Positions 29,777 through 37,599 of a stretch of 64,000 bases of DNA are shown one piece after another (positions within the stretch are counted from its first letter, which is position 1; every line of letters starts with the position of its first letter). The stretch spans positions 9,548,001-9,612,000 of the forward strand of contig NC_013929.1 in the NCBI RefSeq assembly GCF_000091305.1, in the 5' to 3' direction. Source of the DNA: Streptomyces scabiei 87.22 (GTDB lineage: Bacteria; Actinomycetota; Actinomycetes; Streptomycetales; Streptomycetaceae). A model generated the notes under the pieces. The model worked only from the letters and a program-made list of their open reading frames with translations. It was not told the origin of the DNA and did no database searches. The position numbers and the translations under genes are program-made.

Positions 29777-30432
29777 CACTGCAGCCCCATCCGTCGGCGC
29801 GACGAGGCCGGCCGTACGTCGTCGAGCGTCTCGACGACCCGGTCGACCATTCCGTACTCCCTGGCCTGTTCGGCCGTGAACCAGCGGTCGCGGTCGCCGT
29901 CCCGGGAGATCGTCTCCACGGTCTGGCCGGTGTGCTCGGCGGTGATCCGCTCGATGGCCCGCTTGGTGAACTCCAGGTTCTCCGCCTGGATCTCGATGTC
30001 GGCGGTGGTTCCGCCGATGCCCGCCGACGGCTGGTGCATCATGATCCGCGCGTTGGGCAGCGCGTACCGCTTGCCGCGGGCGCCCACGCTCAGCAGGAAC
30101 TGGCCCATGCTCGCCGCGAAGCCCATCGCCAGCGTCGAGACGTCGTTCGGGATCAGCCGCATGGTGTCGTGGATGGCGAGGCCCGCGGTGACCGAACCAC
30201 CGGGGCTGTTGATGCAGAGGCTGATGTCGGTGCGCGGGTCCTCCGCCGACAGCAACAGCAACTGGGCGCAGACGCGGTTGGCGGAGACCTCGTCGACCTG
30301 GGTGCCCAGGAAGACGATCCGCTGTGCGAGGAGCTGCGCGGCGAGATGGTCGTCGAAGCGTGACGCCGGGGTGTCGCCGTCCTCGGCGCGCGGGGCGAAC
30401 GCGGGGGACCGGCCGGTGGTCGATGGAGCCAC
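29776..30432 (-). CDS. clpP3: ClpP3-like ATP-dependent protease proteolytic subunit
   Basis: This 218-residue ClpP has a complete catalytic triad: Ser in GFAASMGQF, His in IMMHQPSAG, Asp in SRDGDRDRWF. The substrate groove motif CINSPGGSVTAG is present. GTG 30432 follows GGAGGAA. It is the first gene of the clpP3-clpP4 operon, works with a Clp ATPase encoded elsewhere, and is expected to be under the PopR-like activator. The N-terminal 25 residues are longer than in mature ClpP and may be processed. Confidence 0.92.
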   Translation of the reverse strand: MAPSTTGRSPAFAPRAEDGDTPASRFDDHLAAQLLAQRIVFLGTQVDEVSANRVCAQLLLLSAEDPRTDISLCINSPGGSVTAGLAIHDTMRLIPNDVSTLAMGFAASMGQFLLSVGARGKRYALPNARIMMHQPSAGIGGTTADIEIQAENLEFTKRAIERITAEHTGQTVETISRDGDRDRWFTAEQAREYGMVDRVVETLDDVRPASSRRRMGLQ

Positions 30433-30553
30433 TTCTTCCTCCCTCGGGTGGACGCGACCGCGGTGGCCGCTGGCTCCACTGTCCCCAGGAGAAGCCTCTC
30501 ACCTGCACTTTCTCTGCCCACGGCAGATTCGCCGACAGCAGAGCGTGTCCCTT

Positions 30554-30576
30554 CACCGTGATCCCCTCACGGTGAT
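30554..30576. promoter_or_regulatory. 9-bp inverted repeat upstream of clpP3, operator candidate
   Basis: TCACCGTGA-TCCCC-TCACGGTGA is a perfect inverted repeat in the divergent region between clpP3 and the VOC gene, 120 bases upstream of clpP3. It may be a regulator site; I cannot assign the regulator. Confidence 0.5.
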
Positions 30577-30666
30577 CACCCCATCGGATGACCCGGCCAC
30601 CGATGAGTTTCGGAGGCGGGTGCGGTCGATACAGGGACGACACACCCCCGCCCCGAGGAGGAGCTC

Positions 30667-31146
30667 ATGTCCGGCGACGGATTCACCATCTGCCTGTGGT
30701 TCGACGGCCAGGCCGAGGAGGCGGCCGCCCACTACGTCTCGGTCTTCAAGGACTCCCGGCTCGGCCGGGTCACCCACTACGGCGAGGGTGCGTACCAGCC
30801 GGCCGGCACGGTGCTCACCGTGGACTTCGAGGCCAACGGCCAGCGGTTCGTCGCCCTCAACGGCGGCCCGCAGTTCACGTTCACCGAGGCCGTCTCCTTC
30901 CAGATCCTCTGCGCCGACCAGGACGAGATCGACTACTACTGGAACAGCCTCACCGACGGGGGCGAGCCCGGCCCCTGCGGCTGGCTCAAGGACAGGTTCG
31001 GCGTGTCCTGGCAGGTCGTGCCCACCGCCCTCATCGAGATGATCAGTGACCCGGACGCGCAGAAGGCGGCCCGCGCGACCGCGGCGATGATGTCGATGGG
31101 CAAACTGGACCTCGCCGCGCTGGAGAAGGCGTACGCGGGCGCATAG
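30667..31146 (+). CDS. PhnB-like VOC superfamily protein
   Basis: A 159-residue VOC-fold protein of the PhnB/3-demethylubiquinone methyltransferase-like family (FTICLWFDGQAEEAAAHYVS, later DRFGVSWQVVP). The family has no single known reaction and often lacks metal ligands. ATG 30667 follows GAGGAGGAG. It is divergent from clpP3. Confidence 0.8.
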   Translation: MSGDGFTICLWFDGQAEEAAAHYVSVFKDSRLGRVTHYGEGAYQPAGTVLTVDFEANGQRFVALNGGPQFTFTEAVSFQILCADQDEIDYYWNSLTDGGEPGPCGWLKDRFGVSWQVVPTALIEMISDPDAQKAARATAAMMSMGKLDLAALEKAYAGA

Positions 31147-31228
31147 CGGTCCGCACGCCCTCCTCCCGGTGGGCGGCCCTGCCGACAGGGCCTCCCACCA
31201 GGCGGGTACCGGGATTTCGGTGATTCTT

Positions 31229-31300
31229 TACCCGGGACGGGTAGCGGCAGCAAAGGACTCCGGTGAGGCTTGCCCGTGCGCCACCCGTTACCCGGAGGAA
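31229..31300 (+). promoter_or_regulatory. Structured leader of the TerC gene
   Basis: TACCCG-GGA-CGGGTA (31229-31243) is a perfect 6-bp hairpin. Further on, CTCCGG (about 31258) can pair with CCGGAG (about 31293), which contains the start of the GGAGGAA ribosome site. Additional GGGTA/TACCC segments allow alternative pairings. This suggests translational control, as for alx-type genes, but I see no consensus yybP-ykoY core. Confidence 0.4.
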
Positions 31301-31302
31301 CC

Positions 31303-32319
31303 TTGAACGTCTCGTTGAACATCTGGCTGCTCACGATCGTGGTCCTGGGGCTGCTGGTCGCCGTGGACTTCTTCATCGGGCGCAAGCCGCACGATGTGTC
31401 GGTGAAGGAGGCCGGGATCTGGTCGGCCGTGTGGATCGCCCTGGCGGTCGCGTTCGGCCTCGGTGTGCTGGCGTTCGGCGGCGGCGGGCCGGCGGGGGAG
31501 TTCTTCGCGGGGTTCGTCACCGAGAAGTCCCTCAGCGTCGACAACCTCTTCGTCTTCGTGCTGATCATGGCGAAGTTCTCGGTGCCCTCGCAGTACCAGC
31601 AGCGCGTGCTGATGGTCGGCGTCCTGATGGCCCTGGTGCTGCGCGCGGTCTTCATCGCCGCCGGTGCGGCGATCATCTCCAGTTTCTCGTGGGTGTTCTA
31701 CCTCTTCGGCGCGTTCCTGGTCTACACCGCCTGGAAACTGGTGCAGGACGCCCGCAAGAGCGGTCACGAGGAGGAGTACGAGGAGAACAAGCTCCTCAAG
31801 GCGGTGGAGAAGCGCTTCGGGGTGGCCGACCGCTACCACGGCACCCGGCTGTGGGTGGAGGAGAACGGCCGGCGCGTGATGACGCCGATGCTGGTGGTGA
31901 TGCTCGCCATCGGTTCCACCGACGTCCTGTTCGCCCTGGACTCCATCCCCGCGATCTACGGCCTGACCCAGGACCCGTACATCGTCTTCACCGCCAACGC
32001 CTTCGCCCTGATGGGCCTGCGCCAGCTGTACTTCCTCATCGGCGGCCTGCTGAAGAAGCTCGTCCACCTCTCCTACGGCCTGTCGATCATCCTCGGTTTC
32101 ATCGGCGTCAAACTCGTCCTGCACGCCCTGCACGAGTCCGGCGTCCACGTCCCCGAGATCACCATCCCCTTCTCCCTCGGCTTCATCGTCCTCGTCCTCG
32201 CCGTCACCACCGCCACCAGCCTCTGGGCCTCCGGACGACAGCGGGAGCGCGAGCCGGAGCCGGACCGGCGGGAGACCGCGGTGGCGGGGGACGACGAGCA
32301 GACCTCGCAGCCGGCCTAG
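31303..32319 (+). CDS. TerC/Alx family integral membrane protein
   Basis: A 338-residue protein with about nine membrane segments and the TerC hallmarks: VDFFIGRKPHDVS near the N-terminus, EKSLSVDNLFVF, and STDVLFALDSIPAIYGLTQDP. The acidic residues inside the membrane suggest metal transport; family members export Mn(II) or act in metal homeostasis and tellurite resistance. The start is TTG 31303 directly after GGAGGAACC, giving LNVSLNIWLL, which fits the family N-terminus better than an ATG 33 bases upstream. Confidence 0.85.
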   Translation: MNVSLNIWLLTIVVLGLLVAVDFFIGRKPHDVSVKEAGIWSAVWIALAVAFGLGVLAFGGGGPAGEFFAGFVTEKSLSVDNLFVFVLIMAKFSVPSQYQQRVLMVGVLMALVLRAVFIAAGAAIISSFSWVFYLFGAFLVYTAWKLVQDARKSGHEEEYEENKLLKAVEKRFGVADRYHGTRLWVEENGRRVMTPMLVVMLAIGSTDVLFALDSIPAIYGLTQDPYIVFTANAFALMGLRQLYFLIGGLLKKLVHLSYGLSIILGFIGVKLVLHALHESGVHVPEITIPFSLGFIVLVLAVTTATSLWASGRQREREPEPDRRETAVAGDDEQTSQPA

Positions 32320-32424
32320 GGTCCTTCTGACGGATCTCCGTGGGAGAAGGAGCGGCGTTCGGTGCGTGTTCTCGGCGTGCCGGGCGTCGCGACGCCGCGG
32401 AGAATCCGTCAGAAGGGCCCTAGG
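32315..32424. terminator. Long inverted-repeat element between convergent TerC and GDSL genes
   Basis: Arms of about 26 bp, at 32315-32340 and roughly 32398-32424, are complementary apart from one mismatch and one single-base bulge. Each begins at CCTAGG, which contains the TAG stop of each convergent gene. A 14-bp palindrome (GGCGTCG/CGACGCC) sits in the 58-bp loop. It should form a very stable bidirectional terminator and could derive from a miniature inverted-repeat element. Confidence 0.65.
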
Positions 32425-33340
32425 AGACCGCGTCGGCGACGGCCCGCGTGATCGCGCGGGCCATCCGCGTGATGCCGGGCGACACCACGGGGCACGGCCG
32501 CGGCCTGGACGTCGTCGGGGCCAGGCAGAAGTGCAGGAGGTCCTTGTCGTGGTGGAGGGCGGTACGGGCCCGGTCCGGCTGGGTGCAGTAACCCTTGTGC
32601 TCCCGTTCGTACGCGGTGCACGGCAGGTACTGGGTCCACGTGTAGCGGCCGGAGGCCGGGCTCACGGCCCGGCCGGCGTCGGCGGTGAGGTCACCGGAGT
32701 CCTTGGCCTGCCTCGCGTACAGGGCGTTCACGCGGCGGACCCGGTCCGGGGTCATCGGGTCCGGGCCCTGGAGCACCCAGACGATCGTCGGCCGGTGCGT
32801 GCCGCCCGCGTTCGCGATCTGTTCGGTGAGCCCGGCTGCCGCGGCCTCGTACCGCCGGAAGTACTCCGCCCGGTTCCTGCCGTAGGTGATGCCGTCCATG
32901 CAGGGCGTGTAGTCCCACGAGTTGCCCCAGAACTGCAGGACCACATAGTCCGGACGCAGCCGGCGCACCAGCGCGGCCGCCTTGTCCCCCGGCGGGACGA
33001 GCGACCGGTCGGCCGTGCCCTCCAGGTAGTCGCACAGGGTGGTGCCCCCGTACGGCACGCTCGTGTAGCGGGCGCCGAGGCCGTCCCGCAGCAGAGTGCC
33101 GAGGACACGCTGGTTCTCCACGGCGAGAGAGTCCCCGAGGTAGAGCACCTCGGGCGCCGGCTTCGGGCGCTCGCCGTCCCGGGGCGCGGTGGTGACCCGG
33201 GAACGGGTGGTCGGCGACGGATCGTGCGCCGCGGCCGAGGGCGGGGCCTCGCCCGGCGCCGACTCCGGATCCCCGCACGCGCCCAGGGACAGCGCGGCGA
33301 GCACCGCCCCGGCCACTCCCACGATCCACGCCCTGCGCAT
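32420..33340 (-). CDS. SGNH/GDSL hydrolase-like lipoprotein
   Basis: A 306-residue exported protein with a lipoprotein signal (MRRAWIVGVAGAVLAALSLG, then A-C lipobox). The SGNH core shows YLGDSLAVENQR (Ser), GNSWDY (Asn of block III) and a C-terminal DLLHFC Asp-x-x-His. Four or more other cysteines could form disulfides. Such proteins hydrolyse esters, often acetyl groups on cell-envelope polymers; the substrate is unknown. ATG 33340 follows GGAG. Confidence 0.8.
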   Translation of the reverse strand: MRRAWIVGVAGAVLAALSLGACGDPESAPGEAPPSAAAHDPSPTTRSRVTTAPRDGERPKPAPEVLYLGDSLAVENQRVLGTLLRDGLGARYTSVPYGGTTLCDYLEGTADRSLVPPGDKAAALVRRLRPDYVVLQFWGNSWDYTPCMDGITYGRNRAEYFRRYEAAAAGLTEQIANAGGTHRPTIVWVLQGPDPMTPDRVRRVNALYARQAKDSGDLTADAGRAVSPASGRYTWTQYLPCTAYEREHKGYCTQPDRARTALHHDKDLLHFCLAPTTSRPRPCPVVSPGITRMARAITRAVADAVS

Positions 33341-33946
33341 ACGCGACTCCGGCCCCGGCCATCGAAAAACGGTTTCCCAGGCAAGCACGGCCCGGGGCGG
33401 GACGGAAGACGTGTGTCGGCCACGACGGGGCCGGGCGGACGTGCGCGGTCGAGGGCGCCGGGGGCGAAGTCGTGTACGGCCGTCGAGCCCCCTCCGTGGC
33501 GCGACTCCAGGCCGCCCGAGCCGCCCCCTCGGCCGACGTACCGGCGGGCCCCTGGCCGCGCCGCGGCCGGCTGGGCGGCGGAGCCGAGGAGATTGCGCCC
33601 GCGCGGCCCCACGAGGGGCCTGGGCGGGGACGCCGGGGCGCGAAGTCGGGCCCGGGCGGCGGGCCGCCGCCCGTCCAGGGCGCGATGTCGGCCCTGGACG
33701 GCCGCCGAGAAGCCCTCCGTGGGTGACACCCGGATCCCCTGAGCCGCCACCACGGCGCGGGTACCGGCCCGCAGCCGGCCGGCCCTGCGTGCTCCCGCCG
33801 GCCTGCGGCGGAGGTGCTGCTGCCGCCCCCTCCGCGTCCTCGGCGGCTCCCCGCACCGCACCCGGTCGGGCGGCGGAGCCTAGGAGATCGCGCCCGCGCG
33901 GCCCCAAGGGGGCGCCCGGTCCGGCGGGCGCCCGCGTGGGGTCAGG
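33341..33946. other. Gene-free repeat-rich intergenic region
   Basis: About 600 bases with no ORF of convincing codon pattern. It holds a diverged direct repeat of about 39 bp (33573-33611 and 33868-33906) and three related GCGAAGTCGG/GCGATGTCGG segments (near 33463, 33639, 33681), plus several GC palindromes such as GGGCGGCGGGCCGCCGCCC near 33653. It looks like accumulated small repeats or decayed sequence. Confidence 0.6.
33573..33906. repeat. Direct repeat pair, about 39 bp, 295 bp apart
   Basis: Both copies begin GGGCGGCGGAGCC and end GCGCCCGCGCGGCCCCA, with two substitutions between them (33573-33611, 33868-33906). They flank the other small repeats. Confidence 0.75.
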
Positions 33947-34636
33947 TCACGGAGTCATGCCGCCGCTGCACGCGGCCCCTGGCTCCGGCGTCTGCTCGCC
34001 CTGGACGTACTTGTTCAGGAACTTCCGCACCCGCGGGTCGGACGCCTCGTCCACCTTCAGCTGGTGCTCCCAGGCACTCAGCACGATGGGGGAGGACTGG
34101 TCCTCGTAGGGACTCATGAAGGAGTACGTCGTCTTCTTCACCAGCCCGGTCAGCGCCTTGACGTCGGCTTCGGCCGCCTTGTCGTTGTACGTGATCCAGA
34201 CCGCGCCGTGCTCCAGCCCGTGCACCGCGTTCTCGTTCGGCACGGCCTTGGTGTACACCTGCTTGTCGCAGTTGACCCAGACCTGGTGGTGGTCGCCGCC
34301 CACCGGCGGGCTCATCTTGTACTCGACGGGCTCGGTGACGTGGTTCTGGGTGAGCTTGGACCAGCTCTTCACTCCGTCGACCGGCGCGGCCTTGGCCGCG
34401 GCCTCGGCCGCCTCCTTCTCCCGCGCGGAGTCGATGAGGTACCAGCCGCCGCCGACGAGTCCGGCGAGGATGGCGGTGGTGACACCGATCATGAGCACCC
34501 GAGTCCGCCGCTCACGCGCCTGCTCGGCCTTGCGTATCTCCTCCACGCGGGCGCGCCGCGCCGCCTCCCTGGCCTTGGGGCTGTTGTTCCTGCCCTTCGG
34601 GCCGCCGTTGTTGGCCTTCGCCTTGGATGAAGCCAT
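33947..34636 (-). CDS. DUF3105 membrane-anchored protein
   Basis: A 229-residue protein with a strongly basic N-terminal tail (45 residues), one membrane segment (VLMIGVTTAILAGLVGGGWYL) and an extracytoplasmic DUF3105 domain. Its conserved motifs include PPVGGDHHQVWVNC, HGLEHGAVWITY and SAWEHQL, so several His residues could bind metal. The function is unknown. ATG 34636 is the natural start. The small lipoprotein-like gene upstream on the same strand may be co-transcribed. Confidence 0.85.
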   Translation of the reverse strand: MASSKAKANNGGPKGRNNSPKAREAARRARVEEIRKAEQARERRTRVLMIGVTTAILAGLVGGGWYLIDSAREKEAAEAAAKAAPVDGVKSWSKLTQNHVTEPVEYKMSPPVGGDHHQVWVNCDKQVYTKAVPNENAVHGLEHGAVWITYNDKAAEADVKALTGLVKKTTYSFMSPYEDQSSPIVLSAWEHQLKVDEASDPRVRKFLNKYVQGEQTPEPGAACSGGMTP

Positions 34637-34780
34637 GGGGTGTCCTTCTCCCCGCCGGGCCGCGTACGGGCCGGGCGGTGCTGCTGGTCGTCCACGAATC
34701 CGTCGCGCGGGCCGGTGCCCGGGCGACGCCCTGCCGAGGGATCTCCGCGATGTCCACGGGGCTCCCCGCGCGGGCGGGGC

Positions 34781-35203
34781 CTAGACGCGGAGCAACTGCA
34801 GTTCGTGGAGATCGGGAGGGCGGGCCCGCCCCGGCTCGCGGGCGCCGGCGGACGCCACCCGCGCCGCGGCCGTCGCCGGCTGCCAGGACGCGGCGGTGTG
34901 GTCGGCGCCGGGCGACGGCACCTGGACGAGCACCGCGGCCGGGTCGGGGGAGTGGCAGTCGTGTCCGCCGGGACGGTGCTCACAGGGGTCGCGGTCCACC
35001 TGGCCCGCCCGCACGGCGAGCGGCACCTGCGTGCGCGGCTCCGCCGAGACGGTGTGCGGGCGCTGCGCCGGGGCCTCCCCGGGAGGCGAGCCCGCACAGG
35101 ACAACAGGAACGTGGTCACGGCCGACACGATCACGAGCAGCAGGCGCGCCGACCGGCCCCGGACGCACGGCAGTGCCGTACGTCGGAACGGCCGGCCGGG
35201 CAT
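34781..35203 (-). CDS. Small putative lipoprotein
   Basis: A 140-residue protein with a basic N-terminus, a hydrophobic segment (LLLVIVSAVTTFLLS) and a possible lipobox (LLSC-AG). The mature part is Pro/Ala/His-rich with a CEHRPGGHDCHS segment, and the protein ends PPDLHELQLLRV. I recognise no domain. A GAGGTGG ribosome site precedes the ATG. The gene lies 144 bases upstream of the DUF3105 gene on the same strand. Confidence 0.6.
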   Translation of the reverse strand: MPGRPFRRTALPCVRGRSARLLLVIVSAVTTFLLSCAGSPPGEAPAQRPHTVSAEPRTQVPLAVRAGQVDRDPCEHRPGGHDCHSPDPAAVLVQVPSPGADHTAASWQPATAAARVASAGAREPGRARPPDLHELQLLRV

Positions 35204-35399
35204 GGAGCCACCTCACGGGTCGAGGCGAACGGGAGTGCGAGCGCCGCTGAAATTATCAGACGTCGCACAGCCGTGGTCCCGCCCCGCGGATCCCGCGCCG
35301 GTTTCACGCGATCCGTCCCCTTCGGCGCGCGTCCGGCAACGCCCGTGGCTAGCGTGAGAGCCGGGGAAACCACCCTGTCGAACCGAGGAGAGTGGCGCG

Positions 35400-36209
35400 A
35401 TGGCCGCACATCCCGACGGAACGCCCTGTTGGGTCGACGCGATGTTCAGCGACGTCGAGGGGGCGAAGAGTTTCTACGGTGACGTACTGGGCTGGACGTT
35501 CGGCGAGTCGTCGTCCGAGTACGGCAACTACACCCAGGCGTACGCGGACGGCAAGGCGGTGGCCGCGGTCGTCCCGCCCATGCCCGGCCAGGAGGGCCAG
35601 TCCGCCTGGTGCCTGTACTTCGCCTCGTCCGACGTGCACGCCACCGCGGCCAGGATCCGTGAGAACGGGGGCGAGGTGCTGATGGAGCCGATGCAGGTCG
35701 GCGACTTCGGCTCCATGCTGCTGGGCCGCTCCCCGGACTCGGTCGTCTTCGGTGTCTGGCAGCCGGGCGTCCACGAGGGCTTCGAGGCCATGGGGGTGCC
35801 CGGCGCGTACGCCTGGGCCGAGGTCTTCACCCGGGAGCCCGAGAAGTCGGACGCGTTCTTCCCGGCCGTCTTCTCCTTCCGGTCCAAGCGGATGGACGAC
35901 CCCGGCAACCCGGAGATGGACTTCCGGGTCTTCGACCTGGGGGAGAATCCGCTGCTCGGCCGGATGACGATGACCGCGGAGGACTTCCCGCCCGAGGTGC
36001 CCTCGTACATCAACGTGTACTTCGCCGTCCCGGACTGCGACGAGGCGGTCGCCCGGGCCACCGCGCGCGGCGGCGTCCTGCGCTTCGGCCCGATGGACAC
36101 CCCCTTCGGCCGTTTCGCGGCGCTCAGCGACCCGCAGGGCGCGTCCTTCTCGGTCATCGACCTCGGCAGGACGCAGGGCGAGACGCCGACGCTCACGGAC
36201 GTCGACTGA
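35400..36209 (+). CDS. Two-domain VOC (glyoxalase/bleomycin-resistance-like) protein
   Basis: A 269-residue protein of two VOC repeats, residues 5-120 (PCWVDAMFSDVEGAKSFYGD) and 135-260 (AWAEVFTREPEKSDAFFPAV, ending FAALSDPQGASFSVIDL). This form is common in Streptomyces as a hydroxylase-like or glyoxalase-like protein of unknown substrate. GAGGAGAG precedes the ATG. A strong hairpin follows the stop. Confidence 0.85.
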   Translation: MAAHPDGTPCWVDAMFSDVEGAKSFYGDVLGWTFGESSSEYGNYTQAYADGKAVAAVVPPMPGQEGQSAWCLYFASSDVHATAARIRENGGEVLMEPMQVGDFGSMLLGRSPDSVVFGVWQPGVHEGFEAMGVPGAYAWAEVFTREPEKSDAFFPAVFSFRSKRMDDPGNPEMDFRVFDLGENPLLGRMTMTAEDFPPEVPSYINVYFAVPDCDEAVARATARGGVLRFGPMDTPFGRFAALSDPQGASFSVIDLGRTQGETPTLTDVD

Positions 36210-36231
36210 GCGGACGCGCGGGATGCGCGAG

Positions 36232-36278
36232 ATGCGCGGGGGCGGGGGACCCGTGGGCGGTCCCACGCCCCCGCGCAT
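36232..36278 (+). terminator. 13-bp perfect stem terminator after the VOC gene
   Basis: ATGCGCGGGGGCG (36232-36244) pairs perfectly with 36266-36278, and an inner GGGACC/GGTCCC extends the stem. It ends 16 bases before the RNase H start. Confidence 0.7.
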
Positions 36279-36293
36279 GGCATGATCGAGTGC

Positions 36294-37019
36294 ATGCCGG
36301 AACGTGTTGTGGCCGCCTGTGACGGAGCGTCCAAGGGAAACCCCGGACCAGCGGGCTGGGCCTGGGTGGTCGCCGAGGACGCCGAGATCCCCTCCCGCTG
36401 GGAGGCGGGCCCGCTGGGCAGGGCCACCAACAACATCGCCGAACTGACCGCGCTGGAGCGGCTGCTGGCGGCCACCGACCCGGCCGTCCCGATCGAGATC
36501 CGGATGGACTCCCAGTACGCGATGAAGGCGGTCACCACCTGGCTGCCCGGCTGGAAGCGCAACGGCTGGCGCACGGCCGCCGGCAAGCCGGTCGCCAACC
36601 GGGAGCTCGTGGTCCGTATCGACGAACTGCTCACCGGCCGTACCGTGGACTTCCGCTACGTGCCCGCGCACCAGGTCGACGGTGATCCCCTCAACGACTT
36701 CGCCGACCGTGCGGCGAGCCAGGCGGCCGTCGTCCAGGAACCGGCCGGCACCGACCTCGGCTCGCCGGAACCGCCGGCCGCGCCCGACACCGCCCCGTCC
36801 CGCTGGAGCGCGGCCAAGAAGTCCGGGAAGTCGGCCAGGTCCGGCGCCCGTGCCGGATCGTCGTCCTCGTCCTCGGCGTCGTCCCGCACGATCAAGGCGA
36901 AGTTCCCCGGCCGCTGTCTGTGCGGCCGTGCGTACGCCGCGGGGGAGCCCATCGCCAAGAACGACCAGGGCTGGGGACACCCGGAGTGCCGTACGGCGGC
37001 GTCGGCCGGAGCCGAATAG
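36294..37019 (+). CDS. RNase H family protein with C-terminal Cys/His-containing extension
   Basis: The N-terminal 145 residues are RNase HI: the acidic active site appears as ACDGASKGNPG, NNIAELTAL, RMDSQYA and NDFADRAAS. A Ser/Pro/Ala-rich linker (about 150-200) leads to a C-terminal module GRCLCGRAYAAGEPIAKNDQGWGHPEC that resembles a small zinc-binding fold. The enzyme would cleave RNA in RNA-DNA hybrids, and the extension may bind nucleic acid. The start is uncertain: ATG 36294 gives the family N-terminus, and a CATGAT -10-like element just upstream would make a leaderless transcript. ATG 36282 is the alternative. Confidence 0.85.
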   Translation: MPERVVAACDGASKGNPGPAGWAWVVAEDAEIPSRWEAGPLGRATNNIAELTALERLLAATDPAVPIEIRMDSQYAMKAVTTWLPGWKRNGWRTAAGKPVANRELVVRIDELLTGRTVDFRYVPAHQVDGDPLNDFADRAASQAAVVQEPAGTDLGSPEPPAAPDTAPSRWSAAKKSGKSARSGARAGSSSSSSASSRTIKAKFPGRCLCGRAYAAGEPIAKNDQGWGHPECRTAASAGAE

Positions 37020-37051
37020 CCGCCGCACGGCACCGCGCGCGGGGGCCGGCG

Positions 37052-37504
37052 TCACACGACGGCGCCGCGCCACTCCCCGCTCTCCCGGCCACGCTTCTCG
37101 ATGAAGGTCTTGAAGCGCTCCAGGTCGCCCTTGGTCTGCCGCTTCACGACCCCCAGCTTGTCGGCCGCCTTCTCGGCGGCGCCCGTGGGCTCGAAGTCCA
37201 TCTGCAGCATGACCTTCGTGCGCTCCTCGGACAGGTGGTGGAAGGTGACGACACCGGCCTGCCGGGCCTCGCCGCCGACGGTCGTCCACGCCACCCGCTC
37301 GTCCGGGATCTGCTCGGTGATCTCCGCGTCGAACTCCCGCCGCACGCCGTCCACCTTGGTCACCCAGTGCGTGAGTGTGTCCGAACGCTGCTCGATCCGC
37401 TCGACCCCGCTCATGAACTCGGGAAAGGTCTCGAACTGCGTCCACTGGTTGTAGGCGGTCCGGACGGGGACGTGGACCTCGACGGACTCCTCGATCTGGG
37501 TCAT
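37052..37504 (-). CDS. SRPBCC (cyclase/dehydrase-like) protein
   Basis: A 150-residue START/Bet v1-fold protein (EESVEVHVPVRTAYNQWTQF, then FPEFMSGVERIEQ, later RFKTFIEKRGRESGEWRG). Members bind hydrophobic ligands; no catalytic residue is evident. ATG 37504 follows GAGGAGGCG. It lies downstream of melC2 on the same strand, separated by a hairpin. Confidence 0.82.
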   Translation of the reverse strand: MTQIEESVEVHVPVRTAYNQWTQFETFPEFMSGVERIEQRSDTLTHWVTKVDGVRREFDAEITEQIPDERVAWTTVGGEARQAGVVTFHHLSEERTKVMLQMDFEPTGAAEKAADKLGVVKRQTKGDLERFKTFIEKRGRESGEWRGAVV

Positions 37505-37549
37505 CGGTCGCCTCCTCACATCGGTTGCGTGTCGGTCACGGCCGGGTCG

Positions 37550-37566
37550 CCCCGGCGCGTCCGGGG
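37550..37566 (-). terminator. Hairpin after melC2
   Basis: CCCCGG-CGCGT-CCGGGG is a perfect 6-bp stem between melC2 and the SRPBCC gene. Confidence 0.4.
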
Positions 37567-37599
37567 CGGGTACCCAGGTCTCCCGGGGACCAACGTGGG

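Noticed and set aside
31200..31303. yybP-ykoY manganese riboswitch before terC
   Set aside because: The leader is structured, but I could not find the conserved loop sequences of that class, so I report only an unassigned leader.
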